From NCBI GenBank assembly GCA_023853785.1, contig JAJIRX010000162.1, positions 17,932-81,931 on the forward strand: DNA of 64,000 nucleotides. The letters run 5' to 3'. Made by a program: the position numbers and the translations under genes. Shown in pieces: positions 10,303-22,287 of the stretch; within the stretch, counting starts at the first letter, position 1; the number at the start of each line of letters is the position of its first letter. Under the pieces are notes generated by a model. The model did no database searches, had not been told where the DNA came from, and worked only from the letters and a program-made list of their open reading frames with translations. The DNA comes from Psilocybe azurescens (lineage: Eukaryota > Basidiomycota > Agaricomycetes > Agaricales > Agrocybaceae).

Positions 10303-11412
10303 TTGAACCAGACACCACAACATCTCGACACGGAACCTTCTCCGCAAACTACGACACCGACGACAGTGGTGAACGAACACCTACATCAGACGCTCAGCCC
10401 ACTACCCGAACTCCAGGACTATTGTCAGGAGAAGAATACTTCACCGATGCCTCTGAAAACTCTGAACCGAACGAACCACAAATGGTTGACCAACAAATGA
10501 CAATCGACACCCCGAAGACAAGGGAACTCTCTCTTAGCAAACCTACGCCCTTCAATGGTGAATGGTTTAAGAGCAAGAAATTCCTTCAAGAATGTATCCT
10601 CTATATGGGGATCAACAAGGACGTCTCACGACACTAAACCAAAACGGATTGCATTCATTCTCTCTTACATGCAAGAAGGGAACACGGTTGTTTGGAAACA
10701 ACAATTCGTCCAGAACAAATTGAACCTCGACACGGGGGACATCGACTTACCGACATACAAGGAATTTATCAATGAATTCCAGAAGGCATTCAAGCCAGAA
10801 GAAGAAGACATTGATGCATTGGACAAATTAAAAATGCTTCGACAAAAGAACCTGACCGCCAAACAACTAGTAACCAAGTTCAAGCTACTGGTTGGAGAGG
10901 CGGGGATGTCTAACAACTCTGACACTGCAAACAAACTCTTGATCGAAATGTTCAAGACAGCGCTGAACCCGGCGCTAGTGCAGAAGATCATCCAGTCTGA
11001 GAAGAGGCCCACCAAGATCGAAGAATGGTACAACAAAGCCATGTCCTTCGATAGGAGCTATCGACTTGCTATGGCAATAAGAGGCCCATCTCAATCGAAT
11101 GCACGATTCATCCCCAGATCCACACCAAGAAAGGACCCCTTTGCAATAGACGTCGACGTCATGACCACCGAAGAACAAACAAGCCTTATGAAAAGGGGGC
11201 TTGTTTCAGTTGCAAACAACCAGGACATCTCGCTGTAGATTGCCCTCTGAAGAAAAGAAACAATCCTTTCATACTGAAGGAAGCGCCAAAAAGAAATGGA
11301 CAGCAAAGGACCTTCATGCCCATATCCGGGAGTTGAACATGGAGGAGAGAGAGGAACTGGCGAATTTGGCAATGGGAGACCAGGAGGAGGACACCAACAC
11401 TGAGGATTTTTA
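10303..11412 (+). pseudogene. gag: Chromovirus gag (capsid and nucleocapsid), frameshifted
   Basis: The capsid part starts around 10422 (frame with KPTPFNGEWFKSKKFLQEC) and shifts frame near 10615-10630 into AFILSYMQEGNTVVWKQQF and KLKMLRQKNLTAKQLVTKF, the typical Ty3/gypsy capsid core (retrotrans_gag). Another frame break near 11190 leads into the nucleocapsid zinc knuckle CFSCKQPGHLAVDC (C-x2-C-x4-H-x4-C). A basic, Lys-rich tail follows. Gag would form the cytoplasmic virus-like particle and bind element RNA. At least two frame breaks make this copy non-coding. Confidence 0.8.
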
Positions 11413-14400
11413 AAATGGAGAACCGAATCAACGTCGGTCTCTCCACGATTAGGCATCTATTCTGTATTTATGGCTACACTCGAGAATAAATCTATGCATT
11501 TACCGATTTCTTTCTCTGCCATAAAAATGGAAGGCCACAAATCGTCGAAACCTCAGGTCTAATCAACTCTGGAGCTGGTGGAAAATTCATTGACCAAAAC
11601 TACAGCTAGGAAACTAGGACTTGAACAAAAAACCTTGAAGAAGAACCTCATGGTATATAACGTGGACAGAACTCTCAACAAGAAAGGAACGATTTCTACA
11701 TTTGTAGAACTTAATCTTACCATCGGAAATAGAACGAACAAGGAAATTCTATTTGTCTCTGGACTAGGACAACAAAGATTATTTTATGTTAGTTTTTGTG
11801 ATTAAACACTTTGTTTCTAATGTATCATCAGGGGGTTGTTTTGGATGTGATTCAACATCTTATGGATTATGGAAGTGTTTTATCAGGGGTTGTGTTAGTT
11901 TTTGTGATTAAACACTTTGTTTCTAATGTTCTACACTTGATATTTGGACTTGTACAAATGGACACTTAGTTAGAATTCGCTCTTTTCGGTGTTTTTGCAC
12001 ACTGTTCTGTTAATAACTTTTGTAGAGTAAAATTATTCAAATTCTGATCACTGATCCGGAATCCCCCTCGTTGAGACGGTTCCGGTGATATATAATTTGT
12101 CATGTAATTATAGGTTTGGTGTTTTGATGCAATATTGTGGACACCTATAGTCATGCCTCACCATTTTTAGACACTTAGCCATGTAAAGACCAGTATTCCT
12201 ACTATGTCTGAGGAAACAAAGACACTAGAACAAGATTTGGAGTCTACAGAAGCAATTTACTATTTTCACTCATACTTGTCATTGTTGCGCATTTGAGATT
12301 TGACTCTATTGTTACTCATCAGTATAGCTACTGATTTGTGCATTATTGTCTATTTCTAACATTTTAGGTCTACCTTGGCTTCAAAACGGAACCCACATCG
12401 ATCGGGAAACTGGAAAAGTTAAATGGAGAATTTCCAAATCCATCCGCACTACCACTATGGAAGAAGAACTGGAAGAAACTGAACCGATCATAAACCCCAT
12501 GGACACCACAGACGCACCACTTGAGGACTTCAACGCTTTGGTAATAGATTTTATCGAAGCAAAGACTCCGAAGAAATGGACCAGGCATGGACCAACGCGA
12601 AAACCACAGCTTCACAAACTCTGGCAATGGAACACGAAAACAGGACACCCGCTAAACCACTGGAAGAACTTATTCCCCGGACCTCCACGACTACCTCGGA
12701 CTTTTCAACAAACAGGCAGCAGATCGATTTCCCATCTCAAGACCATGGGACCACAAAATCGAACTAAAACCTGGGTTCAAGCCAAAACCATGCAAAGTCT
12801 ACAGCCTCACCCCCGGAAGAACAAATCAAACAGGACAAATTTCTAAAAGAAATGCTGGACAAAGGATATATCGTCAAATCAGAATCGGACATCGCATCAC
12901 CCTTTTTCTTCGCAGCAAAGAAAGACGGAAAACTGCGACCTTGTCAAGACTATCGATATCTAAACAAATGGACAATAAAGAATGCTTACCCTTTGCAACG
13001 AATTCCCAATCTACTGGACAAACTCAAAGGAGAAAATTCTTTACCAAGTTAGATGTCAGGCAAGGATACAACAATGTTCGCATTCGAAAGGAAGATCAAC
13101 GGAAAGCCGCCTTCAAAACAAATTGAGGACTTTTTGAACCCACGGTTATGTCTTTGGATTATGCAATTCCCGGCCACCTTTCAATCCATGATGGATTCAC
13201 TGTTTGAAGGCGAAATCTCTGGAGGGTTCGTGATTATCTACATGGACGACATCTTAATCTTTGCCGAAAATCAAGAAGATTTGGCAAAATATGAACGGAT
13301 TGTCCTACAAAGACTAAAGAATAACGACCTGTACCTCAAACCAGAGAAATGCGTCTTCAGACAACGAAAAGTCGAATACTTGGGAATGATAATCGAAGAA
13401 GGAAAAATCTCCATGGACCAATCGAAACTTAAAGGAATCCAAGACTGGCCTGCGCCTACCACAGTCAAGCAAGTCAGGGGATTCCTGGGATTTGGAAATT
13501 TCTACCGAAAATTCATCAGGAAGTTCTCTACAGTAGCACAACCCCTAAACAACCTCCTAAAGAAGGACAAAAATTCGAATGGATGGACGCAGCTCAATGA
13601 GCGTTCAACGAACTGAAACGACGATTTACGGAAGAACCGGTTCTCTCGATGCCAGACCCGAGCAAACCATTTCAAATCAAATGCGATGCCTCTAAATACG
13701 CATCTGGAGCCATTCTGACTCAACTTGATGGAAACGGTGAAAGACACCCGTGTGCATTTATTTCGAAAACCTTCTCCGCTGACGGAAAGGAACTACGAAA
13801 TCTACGATCGAGAGCTCCTGGCAATTGTTTGGGCATTACAGGAATGGAGACACTACATCCAAGGATCCGAACACACGACGATCATTCATTCGGACCACAA
13901 GAACCTGACCTACTTCAGAAGCCCGAGAAATCTGAACAGACGGCAAGCTCAATGGTCATTATTCCTATCCCAATTCGATCTGAAACTAATCCACATGCCT
14001 GGGACAAAGATGATTCAATCTGACGCCTTATCAAGAAGACCAGATTTTATACCAGACGAAGACCACGATAACGAAGATGTGATTTTACTACCAGAGGAAC
14101 TTTTGTCAATCTAATCAACACCGAACTGCAACAGAAAATCATTGATTCAGAAGAATTCGACACGGATATTGCGGAAATCTTGAAAGCTCTACTACAAGGA
14201 GGACCAGCGAACTTACAAACCGACCTTGACGACTGGAGAACAGAGGAATTCAACGGGAAAAACATCATTTTTTATAAAGACAAAACATATATACCGAAGA
14301 ACCAAAACCTACGCCAACAAGTGGTAAAATCCCTTCACGATCTACCATTGGCAGGACACCCCGGAGAACTTGAGACTTACAACGTAGTAAAGGCACATTA

Positions 14401-15575
14401 CTGGTGGCCAGGACTACAATCCTTTGTAAAGCAATACGTCAAAGGCTGCGGAATCTGTCAACAATTCAAAATTAACAGAAACCCATCTCACCCGTCTTTC
14501 ATGCCAATCGCCGGACCAACTTCTACGCGACCATTTGCAAACTGTTCGATGGACTTTCTAACCGATTTACCACCGGTTAAGAACAGTGTGGGACAGATCG
14601 TGGACGCGATCATGGTCATGGTAGATCATGGGCTTACTAAGGGGTGATTTTAATACCTTGCCGAAAGAAAGGGAAACCGGGAGAGGCACTTGACACAGAA
14701 GGAGCAGCTCAACTCTTACTCGACAACCTCTTCAAATGATTTGGACTCCCAGATAGCCAAGTCTTCCAAGAACTCATGAAACTCTTGGGAATCAAGTCCA
14801 AATTAACCATGGCTTATCATCCAATAGGAGACGGAACCACTGAGCAATTCAATCAAGAAATAGAAGCCTACCTATCCATCTATTGTTCGTCACACCCAAC
14901 CGACTGGAACAAGTCAATTGGAACATTGGAATTCACTCACAACAACAGGAAACACTCCGAAAGGGCCAAAACCCGTTCGAACTCACCTTAGGCTCATCTC
15001 TGTTGGCCATTCCACTTGCATTCGAGAACACCAAAGCCCCATCGGTGGAGGAAAAAGTCAAACATCTTCTAAAGGATCGAGAAGAAGCATTAGCCGCCCA
15101 CGAACTTGCAAGACAAAAGATAGCCAAACGACGAAAATCGAACTTCAAACCGTTCGAGAAAGGAACGAAAGTTTGGCTAGACTCCCGCAACATCTCCACT
15201 AGGTACCATTCAAAGATGAAACCGAAACGAGAAGGCCCATTCATGATCACCAAAGTCTTGGGACCTCTCACGTACAGACTCAAAATACCCAAGATATGGA
15301 GAATCCACGATGTTTTCCAAGCCACTCTACTCATGCCATACAAAGAGACAGAAATATACGGACCAAACTTCCCTAGACCACCACCTGAGATCAAAAATCA
15401 GGAAGAACACTGGGAAGTCGAAACTATTTTGAATCACAGAAAGACAGGACGAAAACCCAAGAAAGGAAAACGAAAATATCAATACCTCGTCAAATGGACC
15501 GGATTCCCTATCTCCGAAGCAACGTGGGAAAAAGACGACGTGTTCGACGATGACAGCGAGATTCTTCAAGAGTAA
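11413..15575 (+). pseudogene. pol: Chromovirus pol: protease, RT, RNase H, integrase, chromodomain
   Basis: Protease near 11560 has LINSGAGG where the family has D-S/T-G, so the catalytic Asp is Asn. The RT starts with ILGLPWL at ~12360; [17 protein letters not shown] and the active-site motif YMDD (~13240) are intact. RNase H follows with FQIKCDASKYASGA and [12 protein letters not shown]. The integrase zinc region has HPGELETYNVVKAH and CGICQ, and the first Asp is in CSMDFLTDLPP. The block around the second Asp is deleted (GLPD joins directly to SQVFQELM near 14750). The C-terminus ends in a chromodomain with YQYLVKWTGFPISEATWE (~15480-15560). Frame breaks occur near 11610, 13040, 13130, 13780 and 14640; in-frame TGA at 13598 and 14737. 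The chromodomain marks it as a chromovirus, a clade thought to target heterochromatin. Confidence 0.85.
11787..12361 (+). mobile_element. Solo LTR inserted in chromovirus pol
   Basis: 575 bp AT-rich insertion that starts TGTTAG and ends CTAACA, flanked by TTTTA on both sides (11782-11786 and 12362-12366), a 5 bp target duplication. It splits the protease-RT linker; taking it out joins AACAAAGATTA to the exon continuing ILGLPWL. It carries an internal ~108 bp partial duplication of its own first 37 bp (11787 and 11894). No second LTR or internal gene is seen. Confidence 0.8.
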
Positions 15576-15614
15576 CACCAATTACACAAGCTCTGATTCA
15601 TCTCTACCATCCTG

Positions 15615-16855
15615 ATGCCTCACTTTCTCTGACGCATCGCCTCTTCCTTCACTCAAAACGCTGAAACGAACCAACTCGAAACTCCCATCTTTGATACCCC
15701 TTTGACTGATCAGACTGTAGAAGAGCTTGAGACGCTGCAAAGAGAAATTCTCATCGAATACAACAAAACAATCGATCAGAAGGAGACGGCAAAACAGAAC
15801 TATCGCCCGGCTGCTGCTAAACTTGCCCACCACCAAGCCAGATCTCAACGCCTCAAACTAAATAAGGTCGAACGGGAGCTTTATCAACGCCTTCCTCTAA
15901 TTTCCAAAGTAGTTAAAAGGCCAAGTCGTTCTATCTCTAAACCATACCCCCATCTACCAAAGCAACGCAACATGTCTTTCATCAATACTCCTGCTGCTTC
16001 TTCCTCTTCTACCCCTGCCAACTCATGTCTACGAGGCAAACAACCTGCCGTGCCTCGTTACGCTCAAACACTCTCAACCTTCAAGCCCTAGACCTCTTCG
16101 CCGACGACGAGACAGCTCAGAAAATCTGCTCGTACTTTGAAGACCCTGACACTATTCTTGCCATTGACAAATTGGCGAAGATCTCCAGAGCCTACCAACA
16201 AGAAGAATGAGAAATCCGTCTTGCCAGACACCGGTCTCGTGTTCGACAAACTATAGCAACAGCTTTGATAGATCAACTTCAATCATGGGGATTAGAAAGA
16301 GAAATCCACGACGTGTTGAGAAAACATCGTCACGAATCACCCACAGTGCGAAAACCGTCCGTATTTTCCCTCACTAGTACCCCTTTACAAAACGCCGTTC
16401 CTTCTCGTCCCCTTCCTGCCCATCCTCCTGCCTATCGTCGATCAGTACGATTTTCGCCAGTCATTGACGATTCACCGCAGATTTCGCCTCCCACCTCCAC
16501 TCCCTTGAGATCTCCCGTCCCTACACCTCCATCTCGACAATCTCCAAAGAAAACAACTCATCAACGAAGCTTGTCCAACGCTTCATCTACTACAACGAAT
16601 CGCTCAACGAGCGCAACGTCGGTCACATGCTACCAATGCGGAGAACCAGGACACATTCGCCCTAAGTGCCCCGAGTTCAAGTGCATCTACTGCTACCGAT
16701 ATGCACCCGGACATTCCTTCCGAGACTGTAGCTATAACCCAGAGAACGAGCAGCACATCGACCCCTATTATGGAGGAGTTGACGAGGATCTTCTTGATGA
16801 CGCCCGGAATCGCGAACACCACAGGCAAACCGTACGGAAACTAATGAGCTCGTAG
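15615..16855 (+). pseudogene. Chromovirus ORF3: extra zinc-knuckle protein downstream of pol
   Basis: Begins at ATG 15615, about 40 nt after the pol stop, and ends at TAG 16853-16855. The N-terminal half is coiled-coil-like (VEELETLQREILIEYNK, ARSQRLKLNKVEREL), the middle is Ser/Pro/Thr-rich, and the C-terminal part has two Cys/His clusters: CYQCGEPGHIRPKC (C-x2-C-x4-H-x4-C) and CIYCYRYAPGHSFRDC. An acidic tail follows. It is broken by TGA at 15630 and 16208 and by a frame shift near 16085. Typical Ty3/gypsy elements stop after pol, so this is an additional gene. The same double cluster is found next to the LTR of a second element at 53038-53258, so it is a conserved part of this lineage. RNA binding is inferred from the knuckles. 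Confidence 0.7.
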
Positions 16856-16901
16856 AACTGATGGACTTCACTCCTTCTGAGGCATAAGGAGTGTAGTAGT
16901 G

Positions 16902-16915
16902 TAGTACGGGGGTAA
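16902..16915 (+). other. Polypurine-tract-like primer site of the chromovirus
   Basis: ACGGGGGTAA stands directly before the 3-prime LTR, where the plus-strand primer lies in LTR elements. The second element has AAGGGGGGTAA at the same place. Confidence 0.5.
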
Positions 16916-17378
16916 TGTTACGACAAGTCTTTTTCTTTTCTTTTTCTTTTCTTTTCTTTTCTTTTCTTTTCTTTTTCTTTTCTTTTTCTTTTCTTTTTCT
17001 TTTCTTTTCTTTTCTTTTTCTTTTCTTTTTCTTTTCTTTTCTTTTCCTTTTCTTGTCATCTTTTGTTTCACTTTTATCTTCTATGATACATCTTTTGATG
17101 AACGTTTGATCTGTTTCCTTTATTCTTATATACATCTGCTGATGAACATTCATTCTTGTTTCATTTCTATCTTTTATGATACATCTTTCGATGAACGCTT
17201 GATCTGTTTCCTCTATTCTTATATACATCTGCTGATGAACACTTAGTCTCATTTCAACTTGCTGTACAGTTCGTAGTACTTATACCAGGGAGGATCCACT
17301 GTATTCTTTAGCTAGTTCTTGTAAATGATTGGTGGTTAGATTACGCACACTGCGTGATTCTAACTTGAGATCGTAACA
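16916..17378 (+). repeat. Chromovirus 3-prime LTR
   Basis: 463 bp, same termini as the 5-prime LTR. The CTTTT pyrimidine tract is expanded to ~130 bp and the ~44 bp CTTGAACTTG segment is missing. Otherwise nearly identical. Confidence 0.9.
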
Positions 17379-19017
17379 GCGAGTGTACATGGGACACTTA
17401 ACAGTTCTCTTTATAAAACCCAAACTCAAACTTTATCAAACACTATAAGCGATCACCTGTATTAACACGTAGTAGATCCTTGGTTCCTATAAGCAACTGG
17501 GCACACTAGTCCACAGTCCTTAGTTTACTATAGGCAATGTCCTGAAACAGTTGGATTTCTCTGACAGTCGTCCCTAGTTACTATGAGCGATCACTAGCCT
17601 TTATAGGGTTCCCACCCATATTTAATAATCCCCAGGGCAGTCTTACTATAGGCAATGTCCTGAACAGTCGGAGTTCTCTGACAGCCGTCCCTAGTTACTA
17701 TGAGCAATCGCTAGCCGTATAGGGTTCCAACCCATACTTAACAATCCCCAGGGCAGTCCATGGATGACTTATAAAAGCCTGCTTATCAAGTCTAATAGAC
17801 CTGACGTTGAATATCATAATAGTGATCGCTCACAAAACCAGGTAGCACCTAATTGCTTAAGGTGAACTGCATTGTTCGATCTCTTATCACACAAATCACT
17901 AGTCCTCAAAGTGTTAACACTAGAATTCTTATTCAGTAAATTCTGATATCAAATCTGGGGTGTAGATTACTTGGTTCCTATTCTAAGATACAGGGCTGTT
18001 TTTATAGACTAAATAGATACTTTGGCTTGTGATAATTGAAAGAGACTAAGAGAAAAGGAAGGAAATGGACCGGCGTGCTGCCTAGCCTTTGCTGCACCAA
18101 TTATAATAGTGGAAAGTACTAGTTTGCCTGGGCTACGGCGCTTATTTGAAGATAACATGGTTGTCCATGCGGCAGTGCCTTCTTGGGTAGCAATCACCCA
18201 TCTTATTTTATCAGATGGCTCGTGGCTAAGGCATGTCGGGACTAGATTGCTTAGGAGTATATTTCTAGGAAACCCTACCAAGGTTCCCCAGCACAGTTGC
18301 TATTGGTTTAGGACCTCCTGGAACAGCAGGTGCCCTTATCATGAGGCAAGTCACCTCTAGTATCGTGTGGCGATTGCTGGCTGGGCGATCACTCACTCAT
18401 GTTGGCTGCATTGCAAATTACAAGTTTTTATAGTCAGATCTAGTAGACCGCCATATGCTGAGTTGTACACAAGATTTCAATTGCCAATACATTCGGTCCG
18501 TGGGGCGATCACCCGTGTGGTACAGTGATGCCTGATCCCTGAGCGGTTGATCGCCTAATTTAGTGAACAGCCTTTGTGAGGCCTGGACACAGTGATCGCT
18601 TTGCTAATTAATAAGGTTTTCATCACTTGGCGATCGCTTGTAAGACACTGGTGGGTGTTACCCCTTGTAAGAGCCAAGGTCATTTCTTAAGAGTTTCTTC
18701 TTTGCATGGGACTAATAGTATGATCAATGGAGCGGTGATCGCTTTGGACGCTCGGTTAGGGTTGATTTGATAGCTGTGTAGGAAACTAAAGGTAGTCTTT
18801 GATTTGTAGCACTGATTAATAGGCCACACTACACCTTAGTTAGTTTGTAAGATCTATTACTCTTGTTGGCCCACTAGGAAGTAAAGCCTCAAAGCCTAAT
18901 AGTCTGGCGTATCTCCTACCCTTCACTAGTATAATGTACTAGTTTATTACAGATAACAATCGCAAAAATAAGGGCCTCTGTATCTCACTATGAATTGTAA
19001 GCCCAGAATGGTTTACA
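17379..19017 (+). repeat. R2 repeat, right part
   Basis: Continuation of 9551-9825, matching 62350-64000 throughout. It is rich in GATC-centred words such as GCGATCAC, GTGATCGC and GGCGATCGC (for example near 17448, 17585, 17822, 18500, 18592, 18630). Positions ~17528-17757 are two tandem ~115 bp units containing CAGTCGTCCCTAGTTACTATG. No convincing coding region: the 18009-18281 minus frame is shared by both copies but resembles nothing I know. It ends about 9 bp before the start codon of the PHD gene. Confidence 0.7.
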
Positions 19018-20280
19018 CTCTTTCAATGCCTCAAACTGCCAGCCATGTCCCGCTGAATCAAACGAGCCCATCCCAGATAGCGCAGATCACATCAAACCAG
19101 CATCATGGAGAGGGAACCTCCAGGTGAAGGATGTTTCTCTCCAGACGTCATGGAATCGGGGGGCGTTATCAGATCGAGCAAGACTGTGAATTCATCAAGT
19201 CAATTCTTGTGAAACTTGACCAGGATGAAGATGTCGATATTCTGGCACCTTCTGGAACATTACTCTTTGATATCCCCTTTGCAGATGATGAGGTTGACAA
19301 AAGCCTCGAATATCCTTCCCCTCCTGTTGCCAATTCTGAGGGTAGTGCTGATCTCGATGCTGCAGAAACTCGCATCAAAGTTGAAGACGCTCTGGGTGAA
19401 CTCAAAACTACTGATGCTGCTGTGATTGCCTTGCAAAGTCGGAAAGTTGAAACAGAAATCGTCATAAACGGGAAGCTGAAGTCAAAGGCACGGATATTGG
19501 CAGAGTTTAGCAAGTACAGGAAATGTGTTGGCTCTATGGATCGCTTACGCTGCGTACAAGATATTGAACGTCATGTTCAAAACAAAACTGTCAGCTCGTA
19601 TGCATCCTCGGATTCTCTCCCGCCCCCAACAGACGATTCTGATGTCCTTCTTATATCTGACTGCGTCACCAGTCTTCTCTCTTGCGATAAGAAAATCTGG
19701 CTATGCATTGGCGAGGTCAATGGCCTAAAGTTTGACGGACAATCAGTTCCATATGTCAACCTCGATATCCTTTCTGAAGATACAGTCACTGTTTCATACC
19801 AGATGCTCAGTTTACGACCTATGACTCTCGATGATGATCCAGATGGAGTATATGACTGGTGAACATACCAAGTGGGTGAAAAGTCTTTTACAGTCCCTGG
19901 ACAGCTCATCCAACCGATAAATCCCAAAATTTCGTTAACACATACCACAGTCCCATGGTATCTACTTCAGGGTACCTTCCTTGTCACATTAGAAGTGAGT
20001 ATCTTCCAGGAACTTACAGTCTCGAACCTGAAAAACATACCAAAGACGGCGGCTAATAAAGAATATCCCTATCGACTAGCATCTGGTGAGATATTACAAA
20101 TATTTGAAACATTTAGAGGCTGATACCCTTCGCTGAAAACTATTACAGGTGCAGCGTGCTTTCTGTGTAACAACGATGAGCAATTTGCGGACATCAGAAG
20201 CTCAGACTGTCCATGGTGCTCACCTACCGTTGCCCTTGACATGTCCCAAGGCCAACGAGTGCTTGAACATATTGGCGCGC

Positions 20281-21948
20281 TGTCATACACCAATTTTGAT
20301 TGGATATGAGATTTATCTATAAGCTTAGAGCATCTGTCTCGACTCCCCATTGCATGCAGAAGCCAGGGTTATTATTTTGCATTTTTATCTGAAGCACATC
20401 CCTCAATATTCAACGTCAAAGCCCATTCACAGTCCACTTCAAGCTCCATTCCAACTTTCAATCTCCACTTCAACCCTTTGATCAGTTACATTCCCTATCA
20501 ATGATTCAATTGTCTATCTATTTCGAACCTCAAGGCTATGCGCAGATTATTCTTGGACATCATTCCTATCCATCCTAGTACGCACAGCACTGCACAGCAT
20601 CATATATCACCATCGTCATCAGCATTTGATCATCTACAACTATTTGGTCCTTAACTGGATTCCACATATGCAGCAAATCTTTGTCTCACTCAGCAGTCTT
20701 GGTAATGGATGACTGAGCTGTGCCATGAATAGACTGGTTCTATTCATTGGCATGGTACTTGTTCGCTATTTTGGCTCCTTTTCTATTGTCTGACACTTCC
20801 ATATGATTGATCCTTCCTTCCTTTTGTCATTCTTGCTTATTGTACTTACTCAGCTTCGCTTCTTTCTTACTCATCTCACTTCGCTTTTCATAATCCTGCT
20901 TATACTTCTTACTCATCCTTCTATTTTTCACTCCTAAACTCCATCAGCCTTCAATCTATTGTATGTAGTTGACAGATGGGACTACTGGGTGTCGTTCTAC
21001 AGAATGATTAGTATAGTTTGGACGCTTGATCTCTTTTAAATATTTTTCTATGTTCTCTGGTATATAAACCATGTATTAGTATCGCTTGGAATGCAAGGAA
21101 GTTACAAGCCCCAACTTTCTTCACAGCAAAGATTTCAAGTTATCAAGTACTCAGTCCAGCACTCCAAGCACGCATTCAATCAATCTCTATCAATATTCAG
21201 CACAAAATTCAACAATCACTCCAGTTATTCAAGACGTTCATCAGAGGGTAGACCAGCCTATCCAACCACTCACGCTCTCACATCCCAGAGCAATTTATCC
21301 AGTTCATTTCGATCCTATCATCCTCCAGACCCTTCATTCTTCCTCTACCTCAAGATCCTCAACTCCCCATCGCTTCAGTTGCTCCAGAATATTTTTATTC
21401 AGCAATCTTGGTCTTGTTGTCATCTTCATCCATCGCCCTAGTCATCCCTCATTCACTCCACCGCTCTGTTTGATTTTTTGGTTCAAGAACATCGCACAAT
21501 CCTTCATCATATATCACTCCAGGCTGCTCAAGCCATTACTCCATCAGCAGGCTTTACTTCTAGCTTTGCAGATGCTGTAGACTCGATTAAAGCGCACTAG
21601 GATCAAGACTACATTCTCACTCCTGCCCCTGTATCAATCTCTGCAAATTATCTAGTCATTTGGCCCCTCCACAGTCATCACACCTCATTCACACCGTTCT
21701 ACCCTAATCAAGTCGGGTTGCTTCCTCCCAGTAAATACTCAAGGGCATTTTATATTCCCTCATCCATTCCTCCTTCTTCATACGTCCCTGCCCTCCTCAG
21801 ACCACATACATCTTCACAACCTAGTGGCCAAGCCAGCCCTCACTTTAACTCAACAGGGAGAGAGTCGTCTTATCTAGTCTAGACCATTCCTCTCTGGTTT
21901 GTGTTTTGGTTTTCGATTTATATATCAAATCACACACTACGTAGTTCA
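20281..21948 (+). mobile_element. Solo LTR-T inside the PHD gene
   Basis: 1,668 bp, TGTCATACACC...TAGTTCA, flanked by GCGC at 20277-20280 and 21949-21952. Removing it with one GCGC restores the frame from EHIGA to HILHD. It contains a TATATAAACC promoter-like stretch near 21060. It is the only complete LTR-T in the window and defines the family's ends. Confidence 0.85.
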
Positions 21949-22287
21949 GCGCACATCCTTCATGATCCACACATTGCCAAATCAATGTCTCTATGTGGGC
22001 TGTGTCTTTGTCCAGCGCCGCTCTGCCAGTTATTTTTGAAGAAAGGAAAAGGAGCAACTGGAAAACTAGCGATCAATTACACATCATCGAAAGGCTGCCT
22101 GATGAAAGTAAAATTTTCTTACGGTGTTGCAGCCGAATCAACTTCTGCTATGTCTGAAAGTAGAACCGACAATCTGGCGGTACTTCCTCAAGATTCACTT
22201 CCAGGAGAAGCATCTGAACGCCCCATTTGAAAAGTACATGCATCTATGGACGCTTTCGAATTTTGAAGAAACAGAAATGAAGAATAT

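Larger units (their letters stand above)
9826..17378 (+). mobile_element. Ty3/gypsy chromovirus, full length but inactive
   Basis: 7.55 kb LTR retrotransposon. LTRs at 9826-10248 and 16916-17378 start TGTTACGACAAG and end GATCGTAACA. The flanking 5 bp are GTGAG on the left and GCGAG on the right; the empty site in the R2 copy at 62350 reads GGGGCGAGTGTAC, confirming a 5 bp duplication with one later change. The internal order is gag with a CCHC knuckle, protease, RT, RNase H, integrase, chromodomain, then an extra ORF3 with two zinc knuckles. Defects include frameshifts in gag and pol, TGA codons, protease Asp to Asn, a deletion over the second integrase Asp, and a solo LTR inserted between protease and RT. 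Confidence 0.9.

Noticed and set aside
10303..10500. Separate small gene before gag
   Set aside because: Alternative frame over the gag start; the frame with the capsid block is the real one.
18009..18281. Minus-strand gene in R2 (also 62989-63183)
   Set aside because: Shared by the two R2 copies but with differing length and stops, and no motif.
17379..19017. R2 as an LTR
   Set aside because: It starts with TG, but I find no matching CA end with a flanking duplication at any copy.
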